20,694 nt of DNA, taken from assembly GCA_043381765.1 (NCBI GenBank), contig JBHJMP010000103.1:1-20694 (forward strand), written 5' to 3'. The stretch's first letter is position 1. Every line of letters starts with the position of its first letter. The DNA is from Collodictyon triciliatum. Lineage: Eukaryota > CRuMs. The notes under the pieces are model-generated. The model searched no databases. It worked only from the letters and a program-made list of their open reading frames with translations, and had not been told where the DNA came from. Made by a program: the position numbers and the translations under genes. Below, piece by piece: positions 1-9,400 of the stretch.

Positions 1-230
1 TCTTCTTTCTTCTTCTTCTTTCTTCTTCTTCTTTCTTCTTCTTCTTTCTTCTTCTTCTTTCTTCTTCTTCTTTCTTCTTCTTCTTTCTTCTTCTTCTTTC
101 TTCTTCTTCTTTCTTCTTCTTTCTTCTTCTTCTTTCTTCTTCTTCTTTCTTCTTTCTTCTTCTTCTTTCTGCTTCCTTTATTCCTCTTTCTTTCTTTTCT
201 TCTTTTCTTTCTTCTTTTCTTTTCCTTTAA
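1..230. repeat. Pyrimidine-only 13-bp minisatellite and degenerate CT tract
   Basis: The plus strand is almost purely C and T. From the window edge to about 170 it repeats a 13-base unit TTTCTTCTTCTTC, with a few shortened units near 120 and 150. It then decays into irregular CT-rich sequence to about 230. The minus strand is therefore an uninterrupted purine tract, a composition known to form triplex DNA and to be hard to assemble. The repeat runs off the left edge, so its full length is unknown. No gene is supported here; predicted proteins are low-complexity Lys/Glu or Ser/Phe artefacts. Confidence 0.9.
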
Positions 231-1015
231 TTTCAAATCTTTCCTTTCCTTCATTGTATTGATTTTCTGATGAGACAGAGGCACACAGAGAACCGGGGAG
301 CCCTTTTAAGCGAAAATTCACGCTCCAAGTCGGAGTTTGTTCCAGCGAGCTGCTTGTTCTGATCTGCCCCCCGTGTCCCACCGAGATCAAGAAAACGGGG
401 GTGAAGGAAGCCAAAAAAAGACGAAATCTAGATGAGCGGACAGAAAAGGGAAATACGGAAATTCATGTGCCGAACCAATCCCACCGTAGCTGTCATACAT
501 TTTCTTATGTGGTATCTCACAGCGAAACAGCACCCACTATTAACCTCTGGTTTACAACTCCTGCTCGGCCGAATTCGCGAACATTACGACACACGCCCGT
601 TGGCCAGCGCTGACAATTCCGTTAGATCGAGCAGCGACGAGACTGTGCTCTGAAGAGGCTGCGACAGACACGCTGGTTGAAGCAAAGAGTGAGGGCGACG
701 GCTCCTTCGCACGCTCCGCAGAGGACACGAAAGGATCAGCGACAGTAGTTAAATTAAAGATGGCTTGCAGTTTAATACGAGGAAAGGGGAAAAAAAAGTA
801 GTTAGGCCTCGGTCTGTCTCCGTCTGCCTCATCAAGTTGGTCTATCAGTCTGTCTGTCTGTCTGTCTGTCACATGCGAAGCCAATTGGAGACAAATGAAA
901 ATTGAAAGCAGGAAAGAAAAAAAATAGTGGGTGGGAGGTGAACACCGTGAAGGACTAGCATTTGGTGGGAGGGCCAAAGGCTGACGGCCGGTAAGGTACG
1001 TGACAAGTCAGGCAT
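231..1015. other. Non-coding 3' flank of coactosin
   Basis: This stretch lies downstream of the coactosin stop codon on the minus strand and should hold its 3' untranslated region. I see no recognisable protein in any frame. Open frames on both strands (roughly 401-650 plus, 552-977 minus) have no family resemblance and lack matched splice signals. There is a short CTGT tetranucleotide run at about 849-870. I saw no AATAAA on the minus strand within the first few hundred bases after the stop, so the polyadenylation site is not located. Composition is less AT-rich than the region after 2.1 kb. Confidence 0.5.
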
Positions 1016-1705
1016 TTAGGCGTTGCTGTAGTTGGCTCCTCCGACCTTCTTGACGCGCTGCATCAGGTCCTCCTCGACGAGCTCTTCACGCTTAGTGATG
1101 AGAAGCTCCAGAGCGAAGGACTGTGATACATAAGCAGAGAGGCGTCAATGACAAGTCAAGGTGGCCTAAACGAAGATAGACAGGAGGGGAATAGAAGGCA
1201 CGAGAGGGAACTGTGTGGTGCTGAGTGGGACTTCTGGCTACCTTGATAACAGTCTTGACTTCGTTCTTCTGGATGCTGACGCGGGCCTTCTTCATGACGG
1301 GGGCGTTGTCTCCAACCCAGGTCATGAACACAAACTTTGCGCGCTTGCTCTGTTCATCACCAGACACTACGCGGAGGAAACCGAACTGGACCTGATCATC
1401 CTGGAACTGGGAGCGCAGCTCGTCCAGACCACCATTTCCCTTGTTTGTGCAGACGATCGAGTTTCCGTCATAGCCAAAGACAGCCCTACGGTAAGACAAG
1501 GTCAATGGTGCTTTGTTGCGGACACGAAGCCATCTGGTGCAAAACTGTGTCAGTTTAGAAACGCTACAAGAAGAAATGATGATATTCCAGATATTCGAAT
1601 GGGCTTCGTTAGTAGCTCCACTAATGAGTTGTACCAGTTGGTTTCAGAGGAGTCGTTGCGGACATCCTCGTAGACGGGACCAATTTGAGAAACGTCAAGG
1701 GACAT
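1016..1705 (-). CDS. COTL1: Coactosin-like actin-binding protein (ADF-H domain), complete, three exons
   Basis: Coactosin binds F-actin through a single ADF-homology domain in the cytoplasm and cortex. Coding exons on the minus strand are 1705-1635, 1485-1242 and 1120-1016, with stop codon 1018-1016. Joined they give 420 bases, 139 residues plus stop, close to the 142 of human coactosin. The protein starts MSLDVSQIGPVYEDV; the first junction (phase 2) gives NWAVFGYDGNSIV, matching the YDG strand of the family. Exon 2 carries the hallmark segment SKRAKFVFMTWVGDN (human SKRSKFALITWIGEN). Exon 3 begins SFALELLITKREEL and ends GGANYSNA, matching the conserved GGANY tail. Every junction is GT-AG. 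A pyrimidine tract and AG at 1722-1721 place another splice acceptor 16 bases before the ATG, so the 5'UTR is probably split by an intron. The family call is firm; orthology to COTL1 specifically is likely. Confidence 0.93.
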
Positions 1706-1721
1706 GTTTGGTGGTGCTGGC

Positions 1722-2909
1722 TACGATCAAAAAAAGTGGTCAGGATTGAGCACTGTAAGAATGTTGTGAAGTTGCGAGGCTGCTCCAATTATCTTCAGGG
1801 ACTCGTGCAGACGTCAGTTGTCTCATCGTCCTTCTCTCCCAGATTTGATTAGAAAAGAACATAGAGGTCATCAGAACCATCAGCATCAGCATTCTGGAGG
1901 TGACGGACGAAGGGAATGTTGGGTTGTGGGTTCGAATAAAGAGGCAGAGACATTCATAGAAACTATTAGGTAGCAGACGCCATGGTACGGCTTTGTCTGC
2001 GATGAGGAAGGCGATGCGGGGGCAGTTCGTTTGTCAACGATGGGTCTTCGCACGGCGCATTTGAGATTCTTGACACGTCGACCGAGGAAGCGGAAGGAGA
2101 CGATGGCGTGGCGGGATCGGCGTTTCATTCAGCTTGATTCAACCATGGAAAGAGAACAACGTACCACGCTTATATACGGCTAAGGGAAGACTTGCTTTCT
2201 TTCGGCTTGTCGCTGTAACTATATATCATTGTCCACCACTGCTCCAGTTTAGGGAAGTTCCACGCAGACAGGGAAAGTTCCACGGACAATTCGTTGCGAA
2301 AGGAATATTCCATAGGGGAGCGGTTTTTGAATTTGAAATTCGGGTTTGGGGACAATATTTTATATATGTGAAGTTGACATCTAGTGGAGACAAAACATTA
2401 TACATAAATAGAATTATGTCTTTTAATTTAATTCGTTTTTTCCATATATGCTAAATCATTTGGAAGGGACAAAATCCAACCCTGCATTCATAGAAACTCT
2501 ATGCTTATGTTCATTTGGTTGGGAATATAACTTGGCTTCAATTGATATCACATTGTAATACATAATTATTATAATGCTTTCATTAATATATTAATTTATG
2601 GTTTATTACAATGTAAGTAAAATAAAAGTGTATAAATATACTATATTCCAGATTTTAAAAATAAAGTAGGCATGATTAGTTTGCTCTGCGGGAATCTTAG
2701 CCCAAGCTGACAGCCGATTGTCCTCAAATAACAACCAGCTTTTACCCTCAGGAATAATTGGCGAAACAGAAGAAATACAATTGCTTTTTTCTTCTTCGAG
2801 GGGGCCGCTGAGGAGAGGGTATCCTATTGCCAAAGGTGAAAGATGACTTAGACTGGGGGGTTTTAAGCTACTTGATTCTCTAATATTGCAAACGACTCGT
2901 GGTTGTGAT
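1722..2909. other. Intergenic region between coactosin and the PH-MORN-SH3 gene
   Basis: The two genes diverge here, so both promoters should lie within. The part from about 1880 to 2130 is GC-richer and open on both strands: minus 2128-1886 encodes 80 residues starting MKRRSRHAIVSFRFLG, and the plus strand is open from about 1981 to 2180. Neither resembles a family I know. The minus frame may be an upstream ORF in the coactosin 5'UTR. From 2180 to 2900 the DNA is AT-rich and I see no exon I can support. Confidence 0.45.
2169..2176 (-). promoter_or_regulatory. Possible TATA box for coactosin
   Basis: Read on the minus strand this is TATATAAG, a good TATA match. It sits about 465 bases upstream of the coactosin ATG and just upstream of the GC-richer block at 1880-2130. 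With a 5'UTR intron ending at 1721 it could serve that gene. AT-rich DNA yields such matches by chance, so this is only a suggestion. Confidence 0.3.
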
Positions 2910-4644
2910 ATGACCAAACCGCAAGGACGTGTTCGGACTTCGCCTGAGTCGAATGAACGCAACTTCTGTGCTCGTGGAGGGTTGGTTGAAAATTCAGTAT
3001 GTTGGGACGACTGCATGGAAGAAAACATATTGCCGCGCCTCGAGCGATGGCAGGATTTACTTGTTCACCAAAGCGCAGGTATGAATTGGGTCTGATGTTT
3101 AGTAATTCTAAGCTTGACTTTTTACTATTATTCATATATTTATTTTGTATTTCCTTTCACTATTTCACTTCGACTTTTTATCTGGATCTATCCTCATGAG
3201 TTTATCAATTATACTGCCTTATGATGAGTTTTTGAACTTGCTCTGGTGCTTTCTTCCTCTCTGTAAACTCCTTTAATCGAATCACCAAGGATACAGAGCC
3301 TGACCGCTCAATTGACATTCGTGGACTTACGGTAACTCCGACTGGTGACGGCTCTGGGGATAGCTGGACTTTGAAGAATGGAAACGAGTAGAGATTTTTT
3401 ATTTTTAAAATATTTCTAATTGAAATATTCTGAGAAATGGATGTTTTAAACAGAAGGAAGGAGGGCTATTTGTGTCATAAATAGAATCGCAAGAGATGAT
3501 CCGTGAATTATTTAGTGAATCATGCAATATTTTGCAGATATAATAATTTTTTTTAAAACTATTATTGGGTATAGTCTTATTTCCACTTTCCAGACGGATG
3601 CCAAAAAAGAAGGTGTAAGATGGATGAACATTTTGGTGCAGTTATCGATTATGGAGAAGACCACAGCACAACCCGTAGTTTTTATTACATTTTTTTTTAT
3701 TCTTTGAATCAAAGGTTTTTTTTATATCATTATTTTCGTCTTAATCACTTAGAACTCGAGACTTTTTTTCTCCTGTAATCATAAGCCAAAAAATTCAGCT
3801 TTTAAGTCTCATAAGAATCAAAAGAGAAATTAGTTCCGATGTATATGAACATATTTATGTACCAAAGCCAACATCTCCACCATCCTGCACAAAATTGAAA
3901 GGAAGAATAAAAAAAGAACATATTTATGTACTGATAAAGTATACCACAAGGAAAATTGAATGATAAAGCAAAATAAGCTGAAATGGATATGAAATTGAGA
4001 AATTTGTAAGAATTTCAGTTTCATACTCTAATGTGTGAGGATTACAGACCGCAGCTGTACCCAAAGAGTGCGAGGATGTCGAAGAAGAATATGATGTCAC
4101 CATGGAAAAAGGAGATAAAGAGTCATCCATGAGGGATTCCATGCAGACCAGGGTTGCTGCAGTTATCGGAAATATAACGCTTCCTACTATACTTGTAATA
4201 TCCATCTTATGGCTTAACGCTGTTGCACGTTGAATCGAATAAGAAAAAAAATAATTAAAATAACAATTTTATTTACCAACTGTCTCATTAATCCTTTATG
4301 AAACAACATTATATTTCACAAGTGAATCATTATTTATGTTGCTTTAATTGACATAAAATCGATACTACGGTCTTCTAGTTTAACTATATGGAATGGAAAC
4401 ACGCGACTTATCCTGATGGAAGGGTGGTACGTTGCCAAAATATATTGAGAGAAGGCGCAGTCAACCATGGAAACATCGTTTGGAAAGACGGTAACAACCT
4501 TTATGTTCATTACTCGCTGTTATTTATTTTCCTATTCTTTTATCGTTATCGTTATTATTGTTTATATTCTTATATGGGATAAACTTCTTGCACAATGAAC
4601 CCCCCCCCCCCCCCCCCCCGAAAAGGAGGAAAATTTCATTATCA

Positions 4645-4704
<60 letters not shown>

Positions 4705-7700
4705 GAATTGTTTGGGACAATACACCTCATACACTATTTTTTGATCTAAGCAGAGGATAATCATCATGATTGCATAAAAGTTCAATTTCCTTACAATTCC
4801 ATTTCAATCTATTATGCACATCAGGGTCGATGTATAGTGGGCAAATTTCAGATGGTAGGCCTCACGGTTATGGTGTCTACGTAGACTCGATGAACAACAA
4901 GTTCATGGGTCAATATCTGAATGGAAAAAAGCACGTAAAGGGTTTATATTATATTAGATTGCAACATTAATTACCTGACATGTTGTAGCACGTGGTTTAA
5001 ATATCCTTGACAGGGAACTATGTAGTAATATCCATCACGTGTCCATAAAATGTTTTTAGGGATTGGGTATTTATGAATGGAGGGATGGGGACATCTATGC
5101 AGGACAATACAAAAATGATAGTGAGAACGGAAAAGGTGCTTGGGAATCGACAAGTGGATCATATTATGTTGGTTAGTCATTCTTAGTCATGACGGAAACT
5201 TGCAGATGTCCTTTTCTATTCTTGTCTTTCTGCTTTATGAAGAACGAAGTGATGGTAATCTAAAGCGTGACGTAGTGGACTTTTGATTTTTCTGAATGTA
5301 ATTATATTAGATATATCATAGATGATTTGCCACCTCAATTTCGAATTGGGTATACAATCTTCCTTATCACTGACTACTTTACGTATTTGGACTATCAAAG
5401 GTGAGTATCAGGACGGGCAATGGTATGGGTATGGGCAGTCGCAATCAGAAGATGGCAGAATTGTTAAGGTTCGAGTTTTTATTTTCGATAGCAATAAGCG
5501 GATTTATCTTCGCACCAGCCTCACGTTCCACTTTATATTTCAGAGTATGATAAATCGAATAAAGGAAAAAAAATATTTCAGAGTATGATTTGTAACTTGT
5601 GCGTTCAGTTCTTTATTGAAAGAAAAAATATCATTCAATTTTATTACGACTTTATAATACTGAGTTAAAGTTTTGTCTACCCTATTCAAAGTTCAAATCG
5701 TGCTGTAAAATTGCTAGAAACACGTATATTCAACTCGTCAAAACCAATTAGGCTTTGTTCAAAGACGGGGCACCCTCAAAACTTATGAATAGGGTAGCTT
5801 TGAAGAGAAACATCTTGATATATCACTATCTTATTACTCCTATGTTCAAATATTGCCACATAGATTTGCCCTTAAATATGTTAATTATATTCCCACTACC
5901 AACAAATACTTTGTGTTATTAATCTAGGCTGTTCCTGAAAATGAGAGAGATATCGCACAAGGCAATCCTCTTCAACCATCATTATACTTATTTTAAATCG
6001 TACATTGAATAGAATTGAATAGTTTTATATTGGATTCCTCCGTGTTGAGTCACCTTCAGTACACCCAAGGAGGGATAGTAGATTAAATTCCATACATTCA
6101 AATGTAGAGATCGTTAACAGATCGAAGCTTATCAAGGAAGAGGCTTTTGGAGTAATCAACCAAGTTTGTGTTTTGGAAATATACCCTTTCAGGAAGAAGT
6201 GTATCTTTGTGCTTTCTCCTCATTTACTTATCGCATATTCTCCCAAGTAAATTAAAAGTAGAAAAGAGAAATATTGAGTGTTTAAAAACGAATACACATA
6301 TGCAATTGAATAATTTTCAATTCATAAATGAGAGCATTAACCTTCGTCTTGTTGTACTTTCCCATCCAATATTCTTCTACAGGCACAAACAGCATCTGCT
6401 TATGCCAAAGCTTACGTTGATATAGGCAGCAGAGGTGATTTAAAATTTAAATAAATAACTGGATAAAAGGAAAGGCACAAAACATCAAATTTTCGGTTCA
6501 TAAAAATATTGATGCAAAAAAAATTATTGTAGAAATGGAAGTCATGAAGCTAAAAAGGGAGGCCTCAGAACGATTGGGCCACATAAAGAGCCTGTGCTTA
6601 CTGGAACAAAGAGTCATCATGGGTATTAAAGCAAGAAAATAAGAGCCCTTATATCTCTTTAAATTTTGGAGGGAGTCTATTTTTAATCCCAGTATCTCAA
6701 TTGACCTACGATGAGTTTATAAAAACTATAGCAACAGCGTATGAAGAAAATAAAGGAGAGACTCTTGGGGATTTATCATTTCCAGCAGGAGCTACAATTG
6801 CCATTTATTCATGTAGAACAGATAATAAATGGTTCGGGGTCAGTGTAAATATAAAACAGGCTGGGTGATTTACAGACTCCATATATAAATATACAATTAA
6901 TGTACTCTTGTTTTATATAATACAAATATTCTGGGTAAATTCACTCTTGAAACAATTCATTTTCAATAGGAGTTCCACGGGTCTTACGGATTCTTTCCCA
7001 AGGAAAAGATTGATGTATCCACTATGGCCTATTGTCAAGACGCTTCGCTTGCACAAGTAATTTATAATTACTATTCTTTTTGTTATTGTCGATGTTCTCT
7101 TAATAATTTGGACGCAATATCAGGAAACATAGCATCGGCGGTATTCATTGTAATGTAAACACAAACTCATCTCGATTTTTTTTTTCCAGGGTCGCTCAAG
7201 GAAAAATCTATAATTTGACTCTGCTGTTATTTTGTCGAACGAGAATAATTTTCAATTAACAATGTGTTGAAGTTGGAAATCAACAAAAATAAAATAAAAT
7301 CTTTTCCTATGACCTATTCTTCTTTCAAAAATGCAGAAATACTACAAAAATCTGACGAAATCGGGAAAATTACCATCCAAATGCTAGAATTGGTGTCCAA
7401 ACCAGAGGGTATATTCTATCTGAAACATTCGCTCTTAATCTTTTGATTATTACACCAATAAACTTCTCATTCATTTATGGCCCAATTTACAAACTCATTT
7501 GCACGACAGAAACCGACCCTGAAGTTTTAAACCAGGCGAAATATGTTGGAGTTGGTTAGTTTTGATAAATTATTTTAGATTTGGATGTTCACTAAATTCA
7601 TATTTCGATAAAAAAAAGAAAAGAAAAAAGAGAGACCGATAATGTGCAGCAATTTTAAATCGATTTAACATCAGTTTACTCCTTGGTTTTTAAACGAACA

Positions 7701-8690
7701 TATATGTCCGAAGAAAAAAAAACCGTCTATTATATTCTTGATACGTTTTGGCAAGAGAATATTCTATAGTCCCATGTCATTCTTAAAAGATTCTAACAAA
7801 TAACCTCATGTAACTCCGACACAAAGGCTTACTCAGTGCGAAGAAAAGTTTGACTGACCTGGCTAACAAATTCTCTGCTGGGATTGTTGCTCGAGTATTT
7901 TCTGAGTTTCAAACCATATATACTTTCTTTTTATGAAAAATTACATATTTCCTTTCATGAATGCATACTTGCATTACTTACTTTTCCTCATTCTCACTTT
8001 TTTTTTTTAAGGTTTCTGTAGACAACGCCATCAAAGATGTCCAGGCCTTTATTGTTGACTCTGTACAATTTTACGAACTCACAAGATTCAGCACGGATGA
8101 TGCCCTACATGTACGCCAATATTAAGCAAATATATACCTTAGACTAGATATTCAATCTTTTTTTTTTTTTTTTGCCTACACAGAATAGAGACAATAGAGA
8201 CAATAGAGACAATAGAGACAATAGAGACAATAGAGACAATAGAGACAATAGAGACAATAGAGACAATAGAGACAATAGAGACNNNNNNNNNNNNNNNNNN
8301 NNNNNNNNNNNNNNNNNNNNNNNNNNNNNNNNNNNNNNNNNNNNNNNNNNNNNNNNNNNNNNNNNNNNNNNNNNNNNNNNNNAACAAAAAACAAAAAACA
8401 AAAAACAAAAAACAAAAAACAAAAAACAAAAAACAAAAAACAAAAAACAAAAAACAAAAAACAAAAAACAAAAAACAATAACAATAACAATTATATACAA
8501 GAGTACGAAGAAATAAAAAAGGCACAAAATCATAAAAATATTCAATTGCAATACTCCATCCATAAATAAACTACTTTGCCGAGATCAATGCTTTCTTGAT
8601 AACTAATTTCAATTCTAATCCTTTTAGTTTGAAGCTTTGGCCACTGGACTCACAAAAGAATTATATGCACTGATTCGGAGCCTTAACTAA
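2910..8690 (+). CDS. PH-like / MORN-repeat / SH3 multidomain protein, about 18 exons
   Basis: I do not know a named orthologue. Exons: 2910-3078, 3297-3387, 3575-3674, 4048-4194, 4379-4490, 4825-4934, 5060-5171, 5401-5468, 6121-6246, 6383-6434, 6533-6622, 6693-6844 (or 6838), 6970-7056, 7273-7408, 7510-7554, 7827-7894, 8012-8110, 8628-8690. All joins are GT-AG and phase-consistent; the sum is 1827 bases, 608 residues plus TAA. Residues about 45-120 resemble a PH domain (DRSIDIRGLTVTP, then FQTDAKKEGVRWMNILVQL with the C-terminal helix Trp). Residues about 175-310 hold MORN repeats of 23 residues (GSMYSGQISDGRPHGYG, GLGIYEWRDGDIYAGQY, YYVGEYQDGQWYGYG). Residues about 345-392 are helical. Residues about 400-460 form an SH3 domain (GDLSFPAGATIAIY, KWFG, GSYGFFP). 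The rest is helical to TKELYALIRSLN. MORN and PH parts suggest membrane or lipid contact, SH3 a proline-rich partner. Weak points are the start ATG, the 652-base intron before 6121 and the acceptor at 7272. Confidence 0.75.
3847..3931 (+). repeat. Intronic direct repeat pair
   Basis: The 16-base word GAACATATTTATGTAC occurs at 3847-3862 and again at 3916-3931, inside the intron between exons 3575-3674 and 4048-4194. Intervening sequence is unrelated. It could be a small local duplication. No function is implied. Confidence 0.7.
4379..5468 (+). other. MORN-repeat exon block
   Basis: Four consecutive exons (4379-4490, 4825-4934, 5060-5171, 5401-5468) encode the MORN array of the preceding gene. 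Each repeat follows the pattern aromatic-x-G-x-(Y/W)-x-(D/N)-G-x-x-x-G-x-G. The intact units read NIVWKDGSMYSGQISDG, VYVDSMNNKFMGQYLNG, IYEWRDGDIYAGQYKND and AWESTSGSYYVGEYQDG. Exons are close to 110 bases and their ends fall at different points of the repeat, so this array was not built by strict one-exon duplication. MORN repeats are known in phosphatidylinositol-phosphate kinases, junctophilins and cytoskeletal proteins. Confidence 0.85.
4600..4703 (+). repeat. Poly-C run followed by ATT microsatellite
   Basis: Twenty consecutive C residues at 4600-4619 are followed, after a short spacer, by about 18 copies of an ATT trinucleotide ending near 4703. Both lie in the intron between MORN exons 4379-4490 and 4825-4934. 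Such runs are prone to sequencing and replication slippage, so their lengths should not be trusted. Confidence 0.9.
5469..6120 (+). other. Long intron (652 bases) in the PH-MORN-SH3 gene
   Basis: No coding segment could be supported here. The exon before ends IVK in phase 0 and the exon after starts IEAYQGRGFW, which could be the tail of the last MORN unit, so nothing obvious is missing. The word TATTTCAGAGTATGAT occurs twice, near 5536 and 5573, duplicating a splice-acceptor-like site. A small exon cannot be excluded. Confidence 0.5.
6693..7056 (+). other. SH3 domain split over two exons
   Basis: Exon 6693-6844 (or ending at 6838) carries the first half: the helix-like LTYDEFIKTIATAYEENKGE, then the SH3 core LGDLSFPAGATIAIYSCRTD and KWFG. 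Exon 6970-7056 begins EFHGSYGFFPKEKIDVST. This fits the SH3 order ALYDY / ELSF..GD.I / WW.G / G..G.FP.NYV, with Trp and the FP pair kept. The ALYDY position reads ATAYEE, and the usual GD before the third strand is AGA, so ligand preference may differ from classical SH3 domains. Confidence 0.75.
8187..8282 (+). repeat. 9-bp tandem repeat AATAGAGAC running into a gap
   Basis: About eleven copies of a 9-base unit (AATAGAGAC, in any rotation) lie in the last intron of the PH-MORN-SH3 gene and end exactly at a run of N. A poly-T tract (8159-8173) precedes it. True length is unknown. Confidence 0.9.
8283..8382. other. Assembly gap of 100 N
   Basis: The 100 unknown bases are flanked by different tandem repeats: a 9-base unit on the left and a 7-base unit on the right. 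The gap thus hides the boundary between two arrays, and its size is probably a placeholder. Confidence 0.95.
8383..8477 (+). repeat. 7-bp tandem repeat ACAAAAA
   Basis: About thirteen copies of a 7-base unit ACAAAAA follow the gap and pass into a few ACAATA-type units. All lie in the last intron of the PH-MORN-SH3 gene, whose final exon starts at 8628. Confidence 0.9.
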
Positions 8691-9138
8691 AACATCTACA
8701 CCAGCAAACATGGAAAGCAGGCAGCATAAATTACAGGATATGCAGTCACACCAAAAATATGCCTACACAACCATGGACCTCTAAGCTCCAGTTGTTCAGT
8801 GGCTAGCGTTGGATTGAAAAATGATGAAAAATGATGAAAAATGATGAAAATGATGAAAAATGATGAAAAATGATGAAAAATGATGAAAAACGATAAATAA
8901 TAACAATAATACAAATTTAATACTTCAGCCAATTATCCTTTATTATTTTCCTCTTTTTTTCGATAATATGAGTCGTTGATTAAAACGAAAGAAAAAGCAG
9001 AGCAAGAGAACCCAACAGTTTGGTGAATATGGTTGGGAATTCAGCCCCGTTGTTGCTGACTATTGGCGCGTTTGCTATTGGGAAATGACCCGAGCCCGCC
9101 TCTTCTGGGGAATCGTATCGGCGCCTTCTTTCCATGTT
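8691..9138. other. Shared 3' region of two convergent genes, with a 10-bp repeat
   Basis: The PH-MORN-SH3 gene ends at 8690 on the plus strand and RBMX2 ends at 9139 on the minus strand, so this stretch holds both 3'UTRs. A 10-base repeat GATGAAAAAT, about seven copies with one shortened unit, occupies about 8818-8890. I see no protein or RNA gene. Confidence 0.7.
8939..8944 (-). terminator. Polyadenylation signal for RBMX2
   Basis: On the minus strand this reads AATAAA, about 195 bases after the RBMX2 stop codon. Distance and orientation fit a poly(A) signal; no transcript confirms it. Confidence 0.5.
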
Positions 9139-9400
9139 CTATGGAGAATCATTTCGTCGCCTTCTTTCCGGCGAGCGTCTATTTTCTGGAGAATCATTTC
9201 GTCGTCTCCGTTCTGGTGAGCGTCTTCTCTCCGGCGAATCATATCGGCGCCTTCTCTCTTTGTTCTCTGGAGAATCATTTCGTCGTCTTCTTTCCGGCGA
9301 GCGTCTATTTTCTGGAGAATCATTTCGCCGTCTTCTTTCCGGCGAGCGTCTATTTTCTGGAGAATCATTTCGTCGTCTCCGTTCTGGCGAGTGCCCTTCT
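9139..9400 (-). repeat. In-frame 45-bp coding minisatellite (SR-like repeats)
   Basis: The end of the RBMX2 coding region repeats a 15-residue unit, SPERRRRNDSPENRR, about five times with one degenerate unit containing NKERRRRYDSP. At DNA level it is a tandem repeat of about 45 bases. Ser-Pro and Arg-rich composition resembles RS-type domains of splicing factors, which are phosphorylated by SR or proline-directed kinases. Copy number could vary between strains without frame loss. Confidence 0.9.

Noticed and set aside
552-977. 141-residue minus-strand open frame downstream of coactosin
   Set aside because: Ser/Phe-rich, no family resemblance, and it crosses the CTGT run; most likely 3' flank.
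1215-1673. 152-residue plus-strand open frame
   Set aside because: It is antisense to the coactosin exons, whose minus-strand reading matches the ADF-H family with proper splice sites and length.
4558-4749. 63-residue frame with poly-Pro and poly-Tyr
   Set aside because: It translates the C20 run and ATT microsatellite inside an intron.
8139-8563. Low-complexity frames over the 8.2-8.5 kb repeats and gap
   Set aside because: They are translations of 9- and 7-base repeats and unknown bases in an intron.
9139-9400. Regular repeats reminiscent of a CRISPR array
   Set aside because: Units are contiguous 45-base coding repeats without spacers, in frame with RBMX2, in a eukaryotic gene.
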